From COE1 sp964387365 (GTDB lineage: Bacteria > Bacillota > Clostridia > Lachnospirales > Lachnospiraceae): DNA of 7,237 nucleotides. Below, piece after piece: positions 1 through 6,116 of the stretch. Position numbers and translations under genes: made by a program. The stretch is taken from contig CAYLWP010000138.1 in the NCBI GenBank assembly GCA_964387365.1, forward strand, positions 1 through 7,237. The letters run 5' to 3'. The notes below the pieces were generated by a model. That model saw only the letters and a program-made list of their open reading frames with translations, searched no databases and was not told where the DNA came from. Numbering within the stretch: position 1 is the first letter of the stretch; every line of letters starts with the position of its first letter.

Positions 1-471
1 CTCATGAGGATAGCGGTTTGCATGCTCGGAATTCAGTCCTACTCTGCGCAGCATCTCGATAATCATATCATATCTTTCCTGCTTATTTGCTGCCAGCTTA
101 TGGATATCGATAGCTTCTCCGACAATATCGCCGATTGTCATACGAGGATCGAGACTTGCGTAAGGATCCTGAAATACAATCTGCATTTTCTTACGGTAAG
201 GAAGCATATCGACCTTAATCTTTTTCTCACTGTCAAAAATAACCTGATCATCATAGATAATCTTTCCTGCTGTCGGCTCATGCAGACGTAACAACGAACG
301 TCCTGTTGTTGTCTTACCACAGCCCGATTCACCTACAAGACCTAAGGTTTCACCTTTATTTACATAGAAGGATACATCATCCACAGCCTTCACATACCTC
401 TTATGCTTTCCATATCCGCCTGCCGGAAAGTACTGCTTTAAATGTTCGACCTGTATTAACTTCTTATCCAA
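1..471 (-). CDS. oppF: Oligopeptide/dipeptide ABC transporter ATP-binding protein OppF, N-terminal 157 codons (cut by the window edge)
   Basis: This is one of the two cytoplasmic ATPases that drive peptide uptake by an OppBCDF importer. Numbering from the TTG start, Walker A (GESGCGKT) is at residues 47-54 and the Q-loop (VFQDPYASLDP) has Gln101. The visible part ends at YPHE, exactly where the family continues with the LSGGQ signature, so signature, Walker B and H-loop lie beyond the left edge. A stretch at residues 18-26 (GGYGKHKRY) before the strand leading to Walker A is usual for OppF-type proteins. The start is chosen as TTG at 471: AGGAGG lies 8 nt upstream, there is no ATG near it, and translation from TTG gives the normal OppF N-terminus (DKKLIQVEHLKQYF). 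The gene overlaps the end of oppD by 8 nt, which suggests translational coupling. Family assignment is secure; peptide specificity cannot be read from the ATPase. Confidence 0.93.
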   Translation of the reverse strand, partial: MDKKLIQVEHLKQYFPAGGYGKHKRYVKAVDDVSFYVNKGETLGLVGESGCGKTTTGRSLLRLHEPTAGKIIYDDQVIFDSEKKIKVDMLPYRKKMQIVFQDPYASLDPRMTIGDIVGEAIDIHKLAANKQERYDMIIEMLRRVGLNSEHANRYPHE

Positions 472-1465
472 GGCTTTCTCCTCCTTCCATCTGTGCCTTC
501 TGATTCATCCAGCACTGGGTATAGTGAACCTCTCCAAAGGCAGATACAGGCGGCATCTCCTTCAAACAAATCTTCATACAGCTGCTGCATCTTGGAGCAA
601 ACGGGCATCCCTTTGGCGGATTTAACAGGTCGATTGGTGTTCCTTCAATCGGAACAAGCTTCTCATGCACCTCTGCATCCAGTCTTGGAATACTCTTTAA
701 TAAGCCCTTTGTATATTCGTGCTTCGGATTGTAGAAAATGTCATCTGTGGTTCCGTATTCTACAATTCTTCCGCCATACATAACCGCAATCTTCTCACAC
801 ATGCTGGCAACAACACCAAGGTCATGTGTAATCATAATAATAGCCATGCCAAGCTTATCCTTTAGCTCCATCATAAGCTCCAGAATCTGTGCCTGAATGG
901 TAACGTCTAACGCTGTTGTCGGCTCATCCGCAATCAGAAGCTTTGGCTCACAGGCAAGTGCAATCGCAATCATAACACGCTGTCTCATACCACCGGACAG
1001 CTCATGCGGATACTGCTTCAGACGCTTCTCTGGCTCATTAATACCTACTAAGGTCAACAGCTCCTTTGCTCTTTCTCTTGCTTCCTTTTTACTCTTTCCT
1101 GTATGAAGCAGGATAACCTCTTCAATCTGATTACCAACTGTATAAACCGGATTCAGACTTGTCATCGGATCCTGAAAAATAATGGAAACCTCATTTCCTC
1201 TAATCTTTCTGAACTCCTTTTCTGACATATTGTGAATCTCATGTCCGTTGAACTCAATCGTACCGCCAACCAGCTTACCCGGATGTGCAGTAAGTCCCAT
1301 CAGACTGTATGCAGTAACCGATTTACCGGAACCGCTTTCTCCAACAATTCCCAAGACCTCTCCCTGCTTTACGCGGATAGATACGTCATTTAACGCTTTT
1401 ACCTCTCCTGCCGGTGTAAAGAAGGATAGTCTTTCATGATTTATATCAACAAGATATTCTGACAT
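464..1465 (-). CDS. oppD: Oligopeptide/dipeptide ABC transporter ATP-binding protein OppD
   Basis: This is the second ATPase of the peptide importer, predicted to pair with OppF under the OppB/OppC channel. At 333 residues it is complete and of usual family length. Visible motifs are Walker A GESGSGKS (42-49), Q-loop FQDP with Gln98, signature LSGGM (156-160), Walker B LLIADEP (176-182) with catalytic Glu181, the D-loop ALD (185-187) and switch His214. The C-terminal oligopeptide-transporter extension carries Cys287, Cys293, Cys300 and Cys318 in the CPFAPRC...C...C pattern; in characterised Opp/Dpp systems these cysteines hold a [4Fe-4S] cluster. An additional Cys296 lies between them. GGGAGG precedes the ATG by about 5 nt, and the gap after oppC is 13 nt. 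All catalytic residues are intact. OppD versus DppD cannot be separated without knowing the binding protein. Confidence 0.95.
   Translation of the reverse strand: MSEYLVDINHERLSFFTPAGEVKALNDVSIRVKQGEVLGIVGESGSGKSVTAYSLMGLTAHPGKLVGGTIEFNGHEIHNMSEKEFRKIRGNEVSIIFQDPMTSLNPVYTVGNQIEEVILLHTGKSKKEARERAKELLTLVGINEPEKRLKQYPHELSGGMRQRVMIAIALACEPKLLIADEPTTALDVTIQAQILELMMELKDKLGMAIIMITHDLGVVASMCEKIAVMYGGRIVEYGTTDDIFYNPKHEYTKGLLKSIPRLDAEVHEKLVPIEGTPIDLLNPPKGCPFAPRCSSCMKICLKEMPPVSAFGEVHYTQCWMNQKAQMEGGESLG
480..485 (-). promoter_or_regulatory. Ribosome binding site fixing the TTG start of oppF
   Basis: AGGAGG on the minus strand, 8 nt before the TTG at 471-469. It lies inside the last codons of oppD, and no ATG or GTG competes at proper spacing. 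It is the reason for assigning a non-ATG start to oppF. Confidence 0.75.
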
Positions 1466-1478
1466 AATTTCCTCCCAC

Positions 1479-2525
1479 TTAATTCTTCAACTTCGGGTCA
1501 AATGCATCTCTTAAGCCATCACCTAACAGGTTAAAGCTAAGAATAATCAAACTGATAAGTAACGCCGGAATAAATAACAGATAAGGATATGTATTCATTC
1601 CGTTCAGGGCATCACTGGCAAGACTGCCCAGGGAAGGAAGCGGCACTGCAACACCAAGTCCCAAAAAGCTCAAGAAGCTCTCCGTAAAGATAGACGATGG
1701 AATCTGTAAGGTTGTTGTTACAATCAGCGTACCGATACAGTTTGTCAGCAAATGCTTCTTAATAATTCTTCCGCTCTTTGCACCAAGTGCTCTTGCTGCG
1801 GTAACATACTCGCTTTCTTTTAACATCAGAATCTGGCTTCGTACCATTCTTGCCATACCAACCCAGTATAACAACGCAAATACGATAAAAATACTAATCA
1901 GATTCGTACCGACTGTCTGTATCCAGCCAAAGCCGGGCAGCTCTGCCAGAGTGGCAAGCGGTGCCTTGATGGCAAAGGATAATAAGACAATCAATAAAAC
2001 ATCGGGTACTGTATAAATAATATCTACAATTCTCATCATAATTAAGTCTACCCAGCCACCGAAAAAGGCTGCAATAGAACCATAGACAGAACCGATTACC
2101 AGGATAATTGCTGTTGCAATCAAACCTACCGTAAGGGAAATTCGGCTTCCCATCATCACACGGATAGCATAGTCTCTACCCATCTTGTCTGTTCCTAAAA
2201 TATGAGGAAATACTTTTTCGCCCGCCTCAATTCTTGCAAGCTCATCTGCCGAATACTCCATCGGAGCAAGATTGTTCGCACCTTTTATCTGTTTTTCATA
2301 GGAATACGGATAAAACATCGGAACGATAAAAGAGATAAACATGATAAATATAATAACAATCAGGCTTACCATAGCTACTTTATTTTTACGAAGTCTTCTT
2401 AAGCCGTCCTTCCAGAAGCTAACGCTTTCTCTCATTACCACGAGGCTTTCCTTTTCCTCCTCGGTAGCCGGCATAAAATCCTCCGGACTTAACTTCATCT
2501 GAAAACTGATTGGATTTTCTTTCAT
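1479..2525 (-). CDS. oppC: Oligopeptide/dipeptide ABC transporter permease OppC
   Basis: Inner-membrane permease subunit that forms the peptide channel with OppB. From the chosen start the protein is 348 residues. A cytoplasmic N-terminal arm (1-49, OppC_N type) is followed by six predicted helices near 50-70, 131-156, 168-187, 209-229, 264-290 and 310-335. The family motif LGTDKMGRD is at 110-118, before helix 2. The EAA coupling loop, EYVTAARALGAKSG and following, is at about 239-262 and docks on the ATPases. The C-terminus GDGLRDAFDPKLKN is typical of the family. An in-frame ATG five codons upstream (2540) is open, but GGAGG lies inside those five codons, 8 nt before the ATG at 2525, and nothing resembling a ribosome binding site precedes 2540. 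Five of the residues in the longer form are therefore probably untranslated. The extracytoplasmic segment 73-109 is somewhat long and acidic. Confidence 0.93.
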   Translation of the reverse strand: MKENPISFQMKLSPEDFMPATEEEKESLVVMRESVSFWKDGLRRLRKNKVAMVSLIVIIFIMFISFIVPMFYPYSYEKQIKGANNLAPMEYSADELARIEAGEKVFPHILGTDKMGRDYAIRVMMGSRISLTVGLIATAIILVIGSVYGSIAAFFGGWVDLIMMRIVDIIYTVPDVLLIVLLSFAIKAPLATLAELPGFGWIQTVGTNLISIFIVFALLYWVGMARMVRSQILMLKESEYVTAARALGAKSGRIIKKHLLTNCIGTLIVTTTLQIPSSIFTESFLSFLGLGVAVPLPSLGSLASDALNGMNTYPYLLFIPALLISLIILSFNLLGDGLRDAFDPKLKN

Positions 2526-2533
2526 TCTGCCTT

Positions 2534-2538
2534 CCTCC
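2534..2538 (-). promoter_or_regulatory. Ribosome binding site deciding the oppC start
   Basis: GGAGG on the minus strand with 8 nt (AAGGCAGA) to the ATG at 2525-2523. It overlaps the upstream in-frame ATG at 2540 and so argues for the shorter OppC. Confidence 0.7.
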
Positions 2539-2542
2539 ATGA

Positions 2543-3460
2543 TTATTTCAACTTAATACGAGGGTCTACCAGCTTGTAAACGATATCTACAATTACATTC
2601 ATGACAATAACAATTGTCGCAAGGAAAATTGTAGTACCCATAATAACGGTATAGTCTCTTGAATTAATTGAGCCAATGAACTCTCCGCCAAGACCCGGAA
2701 TCGTAAAAATCTTTTCTACGACAAAGCTTCCGGTTAAAGTATACGCAATCATCGGACCCATATAAGTAATAACAGGAAGAATGGCATTACGCAGTGCGTG
2801 CTTGAAAATTTTCTTCTGTTCCGAAACACCCTTTGCCTTCGCAGTTCTCATGTAATCCTGCCCAAGAACATCTAACATGGAAGATCTCATCAATCTCATA
2901 ATATATGCTGTCGGATAGAAGGATAAAGAAATTACCGGCATCACATAATGCTTCCAGGATGTTAAGCCGAAGGTCGGAAGAAGCTTCAGGTTAACACCGA
3001 GAAAATACATTAATACAGTACAAATAACGAAGCTTGGTACTGCGATACCACATGTCGATATGACACTAATCAGATTATCCAGAAACTTTCCTCTGTGCAT
3101 TGCCGCAAAACAGCCAAGCGGAACACCAAGACACAGGGAAACAATAATCGCAGCTCCGCCAACTCTTGCGGAAACAGGGAACTTTGTCATGATAATCGAC
3201 ATAACGGTACGTCCTCGCTGCTTTAAGCTGTCTTCGAAATCACCGTGCAGTGCGTCTGTCATATAAGTAAGGTACTGTTCTCCTAACGGCTTGTCCAGGC
3301 CATACTTTGCTTCTAATGCCGCTAAAGCCGCCGGACTTACTGCCTTCTCTGAAAGAAACGGCCCGCCGGGTACCAGATTCATCAGAAAAAATGTAAGTGT
3401 TGCAACTGCCCAGATAGTCACAATTGCAAGACCAATTCTTTTTAAAATATACTTTAGCAT
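2543..3460 (-). CDS. oppB: Oligopeptide/dipeptide ABC transporter permease OppB
   Basis: First gene of the peptide-importer operon and membrane partner of OppC. It is 305 residues, the usual length. The N-terminus MLKYILKRIGLAIVTIWAV and the following TFFLMNLVPGGPF are family hallmarks. Six helices are predicted near 9-30, 97-121, 132-156, 172-190, 227-249 and 272-297. The EAA coupling loop spans about 200-230 (GQDYMRTAKAKGVSEQKKIFKHALRN), FTIPGLGG is at 252-259, and the protein ends in LVDPRIKLK as OppB/DppB proteins do. GGAGAAGGAG precedes the ATG by about 10 nt. It stands first behind a promoter at 3688-3660 and a leader of roughly 190 nt. The stop is 17 nt from the preferred oppC start (2525), and only 2 nt from the alternative one (2540). 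No oppA precedes it, so the solute-binding protein must be encoded beyond oppF or elsewhere. Confidence 0.95.
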   Translation of the reverse strand: MLKYILKRIGLAIVTIWAVATLTFFLMNLVPGGPFLSEKAVSPAALAALEAKYGLDKPLGEQYLTYMTDALHGDFEDSLKQRGRTVMSIIMTKFPVSARVGGAAIIVSLCLGVPLGCFAAMHRGKFLDNLISVISTCGIAVPSFVICTVLMYFLGVNLKLLPTFGLTSWKHYVMPVISLSFYPTAYIMRLMRSSMLDVLGQDYMRTAKAKGVSEQKKIFKHALRNAILPVITYMGPMIAYTLTGSFVVEKIFTIPGLGGEFIGSINSRDYTVIMGTTIFLATIVIVMNVIVDIVYKLVDPRIKLK

Positions 3461-3483
3461 AAAACTCTTTCTCCTTCTCCTAC

Positions 3484-3499
3484 ATGATACCTATATCAT
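3484..3499 (-). other. Small hairpin directly upstream of the oppB ribosome binding site
   Basis: ATGATA (3484-3489) and TATCAT (3494-3499) are perfect 6-bp arms around a 4-nt loop. In the opp leader RNA the hairpin ends a few nucleotides before GGAGAAGGAG. It is AT-rich and weak, so a role in translation control is only a possibility. Confidence 0.35.
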
Positions 3500-3583
3500 A
3501 AAAAATGTGGCTAGTTAGCTTTCTAAGCAGCACTCCCCCCCTTGGCTCATCTGCTTATTTTGTATAACTATCCACTCATTTTA

Positions 3584-3596
3584 TGCATAGTATGCA
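3584..3596. promoter_or_regulatory. 13-bp perfect palindrome in the opp leader, operator-like
   Basis: TGCATA-G-TATGCA, with 6-bp arms about a single central base, lies some 60 bp downstream of the predicted opp transcription start. Its compact dyad shape fits a repressor site better than an RNA hairpin because the loop would be 1 nt. I do not recognise the cognate regulator. Confidence 0.35.
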
Positions 3597-3601
3597 AATT
3601 A

Positions 3602-3633
3602 AAAAACAAAATTCACTCAACTATTTTGTTTTT
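3602..3633. repeat. Perfect 11-bp inverted repeat in the opp leader
   Basis: AAAAACAAAAT (3602-3612) and ATTTTGTTTTT (3623-3633) are exact reverse complements around a 10-nt loop. It begins about 20 nt into the predicted opp transcript. Ten of eleven pairs are A-T, so it is weak as RNA. On the minus strand the 3' arm ends in a run of T, giving a terminator-like but GC-poor outline. It could be an operator dyad or a poor attenuator. Confidence 0.5.
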
Positions 3634-3659
3634 ACGCTACTTTTGTCAGTATAAAACAA

Positions 3660-3688
3660 ATTGTAAATGGATTTGTAAAGCGTGTCAA
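3660..3688 (-). promoter_or_regulatory. Sigma-A-type promoter of the opp operon
   Basis: On the minus strand TTGACA (3688-3683) is separated by exactly 17 bp from TACAAT (3665-3660), a near-consensus vegetative promoter. Transcription would start near 3653, giving a leader of about 193 nt before the oppB ATG. It is the strongest minus-strand candidate in the intergenic region. Confidence 0.72.
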
Positions 3689-3972
3689 GTGGTGCATTTT
3701 AGCATTTCTGCCAGATAATTGTACGACTATTTATGTTTATTCATTTTTACACTTCATCCTGCATAATTACAAATCATTTAACCTATTATATCGCATATTT
3801 TTGCATTTTGCATTAAATATTTCTATTTTAATGAATTTTTTGATTAAAACACTATATTGTCCACAGATTTTGCTGTATATTTATAAATATGTCATTCAAC
3901 TGCAATATTTACGGATTGCTTTCTACTCATAATACTTTATATATGAAAAAAGAAGTTTTTTATCCATACTAC
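3689..3972. other. AT-rich intergenic spacer between the two divergent promoters
   Basis: Roughly 280 bp with no supportable gene on either strand. Visible items are a direct repeat of TTTTGCA around 3795-3813, a 14-bp AT-only palindrome ATATTTATAAATAT at 3877-3890, and A6/T6 runs around GAAG at 3946-3961. All are of the kind expected by chance in such AT-rich DNA. The region may hold upstream promoter elements or regulator sites for either operon, but none can be named. Confidence 0.5.
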
Positions 3973-4001
3973 TTGACAAACGCCTTTGTATGTATTATTG
4001 T
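3973..4001 (+). promoter_or_regulatory. Promoter of the gntR-ABC operon
   Basis: TTGACA at 3973-3978, then a 17-bp spacer and TATTGT at 3996-4001 (4 of 6 consensus positions). A TATTAT at 3993-3998 is a closer hexamer, but only 14 bp away. Transcription would begin near 4008, leaving a leader of about 59 nt. The -10 region is overlapped by the operator cluster described next. Confidence 0.6.
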
Positions 4002-4034
4002 ATTAAGTAGTTAGTACATTGATACAGTAGTACA
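3991..4034. promoter_or_regulatory. Operator cluster for the YtrA-type regulator (inferred autoregulation)
   Basis: An inverted repeat, TGTATTAA (3999-4006), 4 bp, TTAGTACA (4011-4018), has one mismatch in 8-bp arms and sits over the -10 element and start point. A second copy of the left half, TGTATTA, is at 3991-3997. A second copy of the right half, TAGTACA, is at 4028-4034. GntR proteins of the YtrA subfamily commonly repress their own operon by binding such dyads, so autorepression is the natural reading. Identity of the bound protein is inferred from position only. Confidence 0.55.
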
Positions 4035-4066
4035 GTTGGTTTCACAAAATAAGAAAGGATGATATC

Positions 4067-4438
4067 ATGGCATGGGATCTTAGTTCAGACCGCCCGATAT
4101 ACACACAGATTCTTGAAAAGATTCAGACGCGAATCATTTCCGGAATCTATCAGCCGGGCGAACGACTGCCAAGCGTAAGAGAGCTTGCAGCCGAGGCAAG
4201 CGTTAACCCTAACACAATGCAAAAAGCATTTTCAGAATTGGAAAGAAGCGGACTGATTCAGACACAGAGAAACAGTGGCCGCACCGTTACGGAGGACACC
4301 GATATGATTAAGCAGATTCAGACACAGGCAGCTTTATCCCAGGTACAAAGCTTTTTCAACTCTATGCAGGAGCTTGGGTTTAACAAAGAAGAGATTTTGG
4401 CTTTTGTGAAAAAAGCCGCAGAGGAGGGAGCAGAATGA
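4067..4438 (+). CDS. GntR-family transcriptional regulator, YtrA subfamily
   Basis: A 123-residue one-domain repressor. Residues 10-75 form the GntR winged helix-turn-helix: PIYTQILEKIQTRIISGIYQ, then PGERLPSVRELA (30-41), recognition helix VNPNTMQKAFSELERSG (46-62) and wing GLIQTQRNSGRTV (62-74). The tail of about 45 residues is helical and lacks the large effector domains of FadR, HutC or MocR proteins, which is the mark of the YtrA type. AAGGA precedes the ATG by 7 nt. The stop overlaps the next ATG as ATGA, so it is cotranscribed and coupled with the ABC genes. YtrA relatives usually repress an adjacent ABC exporter, and some respond to cell-wall-active antibiotics; the inducer here is unknown. 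Confidence 0.93.
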   Translation: MAWDLSSDRPIYTQILEKIQTRIISGIYQPGERLPSVRELAAEASVNPNTMQKAFSELERSGLIQTQRNSGRTVTEDTDMIKQIQTQAALSQVQSFFNSMQELGFNKEEILAFVKKAAEEGAE

Positions 4439-5148
4439 TGGATCAACCATTACTTCAAACAAATGATTTATGTAAGCAGTACAAGGGTGCCGGCAATTAC
4501 ATGGCCGTATACCACATGAACTTGTCTATTCCACGCGGAAAGATTATCGGGCTTCTTGGTCCGAACGGCTGCGGAAAGACAACTCTGATTAAGATGATTA
4601 ACGGCTTATTGACACCATCCTGCGGTACTATCACCATCAACGGCTATGCACCGGGGGTTGAGACCAAGAAGGTTGTTTCTTATCTGCCGGAGCGTACTTA
4701 TTTACAGAGCAGTATGCGTGTGCGTGAAATGATTGAATATTTTCAGGATTTTTATGCCGACTTCGACCCGGAACGTGCCTACAATATGTTAGCAGCGCTT
4801 GGCATTGACCCGGAAGCAAGATTAAAAACATTATCAAAGGGAACAAAGGAAAAGGTGCAGCTGATTCTTGTTATGAGCAGACACGCAGACCTCTACATCT
4901 TAGATGAGCCAATCGCAGGTGTGGACCCTGCAGCAAGAGATTATATATTAAAGACCATTATTACAAATTATAACGAGAATGCAACGATTCTTCTCTCTAC
5001 ACATTTAATCACGGACATCGAGAATATTCTGGATGAGGTTATTTTTATGAAAAACGGATCCCTTGTCCTTCACACCAGCGTAGACGCTATCCGCGAGAAG
5101 TTGGGCAAGTCCGTTGATGCTTATTTCAGGGAGGTGTACGCATGTTAG
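4435..5148 (+). CDS. ABC exporter ATP-binding protein (CcmA/YtrB-like)
   Basis: Cytoplasmic ATPase of an ABC-2-type system, 237 residues and complete. Walker A GPNGCGKT is at 42-49, signature LSKGT (133-137, a common variant of LSGGQ in this class), Walker B LYILDEP (153-159) with Glu158, D-loop GVDP (162-165) and switch His190. The Q-loop region reads VSYLPER (81-87): the usual glutamine is replaced by a Pro-Glu pair, as in many exporters of the CcmA/DrrA type, so it is probably not a defect. GGAGG lies 7 nt before the first of two tandem ATGs; the first (4435) overlaps the regulator stop. The 3' end overlaps the permease start by 7 nt. Substrate unknown: an antimicrobial peptide, antibiotic or lipid is possible from context, with no direct evidence. 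Confidence 0.92.
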   Translation: MMDQPLLQTNDLCKQYKGAGNYMAVYHMNLSIPRGKIIGLLGPNGCGKTTLIKMINGLLTPSCGTITINGYAPGVETKKVVSYLPERTYLQSSMRVREMIEYFQDFYADFDPERAYNMLAALGIDPEARLKTLSKGTKEKVQLILVMSRHADLYILDEPIAGVDPAARDYILKTIITNYNENATILLSTHLITDIENILDEVIFMKNGSLVLHTSVDAIREKLGKSVDAYFREVYAC

Positions 5149-5999
5149 GAAAGTTAATGAAATATGAATGGAAGGGCTTAAGCAAACCGTTAATCGTGTT
5201 ATACCTTATATTACTGGTCATTACCCTTCTTACGGGAATGATGGTTTTTACCATCAATCCGGAATTTGATGAAGTTGTATTCGGTCTGAATGAGGCGTTA
5301 ACAGTCCTTTGCTTTATGCTCATGTATCTTGGCATTATTGCATGCTCCATAGGAACCACGCTTATTATTGCAATCCGCTTTTACAAAACCTGCTATACGG
5401 ACGAAGGCTATCTTACTCATACACTTCCTGTTTCCGCCAAGCAGCTTGTAGCTTCCAAAACAATAACAGCAATACTCTGTAATCTGCTTTCTATCTTCGT
5501 GATTGTTGTATCCGTTGTTTTGCTCGTAGTATTTATTTGTGCACACATGGTTAATCTTGGCGAGCTCATGTGGAGCGATATCTCTGACGCGTTCGGGCCG
5601 GTATTGGCAGAAGCAAATGAGTTATTTAAGGACGAAATGGGAATCAGTCTGGTTGGCTTTATTGTCTACATCGGCATCATATGTCTTATCAGCTCTGTCT
5701 GTGGTGTTATTATGGTTCTTGGCTCTGTCAGCCTTGGCCAGCTTTATACCAAGCACCGCATTTTAGGCGCTATTATTGCATACTTTGCAATCAGCATGAT
5801 TTTGCAGATGGTTTCATCCCTTGGTACGATTCCGATGTACGCTCTGATTGCCAAAGCCGAGCTTACAGGTGACTCCCTTACCATGTTCACTGTCATGAAC
5901 CCAAGCCTGATTATCACTCTGCTTACCTCGGTAATCCTTGGCGTTGTTCTTTACTTTGCAAACATCCATATGATGAGTAAGCGACTGAACCTGGAGTAA
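5142..5999 (+). CDS. ABC-2-type membrane protein, six predicted helices
   Basis: Presumed permease partner of the upstream ATPase, 285 residues. Hydrophobic segments lie near 16-37, 54-79, 107-134, 168-194, 206-230 and 254-277. The cytoplasmic stretch FYKTCYTDEGYLTHTLPVSAK (80-100) contains the LPVS element often seen in Firmicute ABC-2 membrane subunits, where it may contact the ATPase. The 135-167 segment between helices 3 and 4 is acidic and hydrophilic. There is no cleavable signal peptide and no peptidase or large extracellular domain like that of BceB. GGGAGG is spaced properly to the ATG at 5142, which overlaps the ATPase stop. It is the only membrane subunit in the operon, so it may act as a homodimer. 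I recognise the class, not a named gene. Confidence 0.85.
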   Translation: MLGKLMKYEWKGLSKPLIVLYLILLVITLLTGMMVFTINPEFDEVVFGLNEALTVLCFMLMYLGIIACSIGTTLIIAIRFYKTCYTDEGYLTHTLPVSAKQLVASKTITAILCNLLSIFVIVVSVVLLVVFICAHMVNLGELMWSDISDAFGPVLAEANELFKDEMGISLVGFIVYIGIICLISSVCGVIMVLGSVSLGQLYTKHRILGAIIAYFAISMILQMVSSLGTIPMYALIAKAELTGDSLTMFTVMNPSLIITLLTSVILGVVLYFANIHMMSKRLNLE

Positions 6000-6021
6000 A
6001 ATTGATATTAAAGTAAATCAA

Positions 6022-6106
6022 AAACAAGTGCAGCATAATAGTCCTAAGCAACCTTTGGGCCGGCGCGTTACCGGCAGCTGCGTGGACTAATATGTTGCAC
6101 TTGTTT
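6022..6106. terminator. Long hairpin between convergent genes, probable bidirectional terminator
   Basis: Arms 6022-6044 and 6084-6106 pair over 23 positions with one G-U (6033/6095) and one A-A mismatch (6038/6090) in plus-strand RNA. The 39-nt loop folds further: GCA (6048-6050) with TGC (6079-6081), and GCCGG (6059-6063) with CCGGC (6071-6075). The outer AAACAAG/CTTGTTT arms give U-rich 3' ends. On the minus strand the stem is followed by TTTTTGATTT, a fair terminator for murI; on the plus strand only TTTCG follows, so termination of the ABC operon is less certain. It starts about 20 nt after the permease stop and ends 10 nt before the murI stop. It is longer and more elaborate than most terminators, so a structured RNA or repeat element is an alternative. 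Confidence 0.6.
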
Positions 6107-6116
6107 CGTACATTGA

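Noticed and set aside
4..332. Open frames on both strands across the oppF fragment
   Set aside because: They are in other frames from the clear OppF translation with Walker A and Q-loop, and have no family features.
3535..3541. G7 tract on the minus strand as a ribosome binding site for a leader peptide
   Set aside because: The only start close to it is a GTG one base away from the tract, too near for translation, and it would yield a 17-codon frame without recognisable character.
3705..3720. Minus-strand AATTATCTGGCAGAAA, loosely like a CodY box, upstream of the opp promoter
   Set aside because: About six of fifteen positions disagree with the consensus, which is too poor in AT-rich DNA to call.
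3857..3865. TTGTCCACA, one mismatch from a DnaA box
   Set aside because: It is a single site without companions, dnaA/dnaN or an unwinding element, so there is no case for an origin.
3877..3890. 14-bp palindrome ATATTTATAAATAT
   Set aside because: It is made only of A and T in a strongly AT-rich region, and no promoter or half-site logic connects it to either operon.
3946..3961. A6-GAAG-T6 hairpin as a possible terminator
   Set aside because: It has no G-C pair, there is no gene upstream on the plus strand to terminate, and such runs are expected in this AT-rich stretch.
6022..6106. Miniature transposon with 23-bp terminal inverted repeats
   Set aside because: The flanks (ATCAA on the left, CGTAC on the right) show no target-site duplication. 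The position and U-rich ends fit a terminator better, though a repeat search could reopen this.
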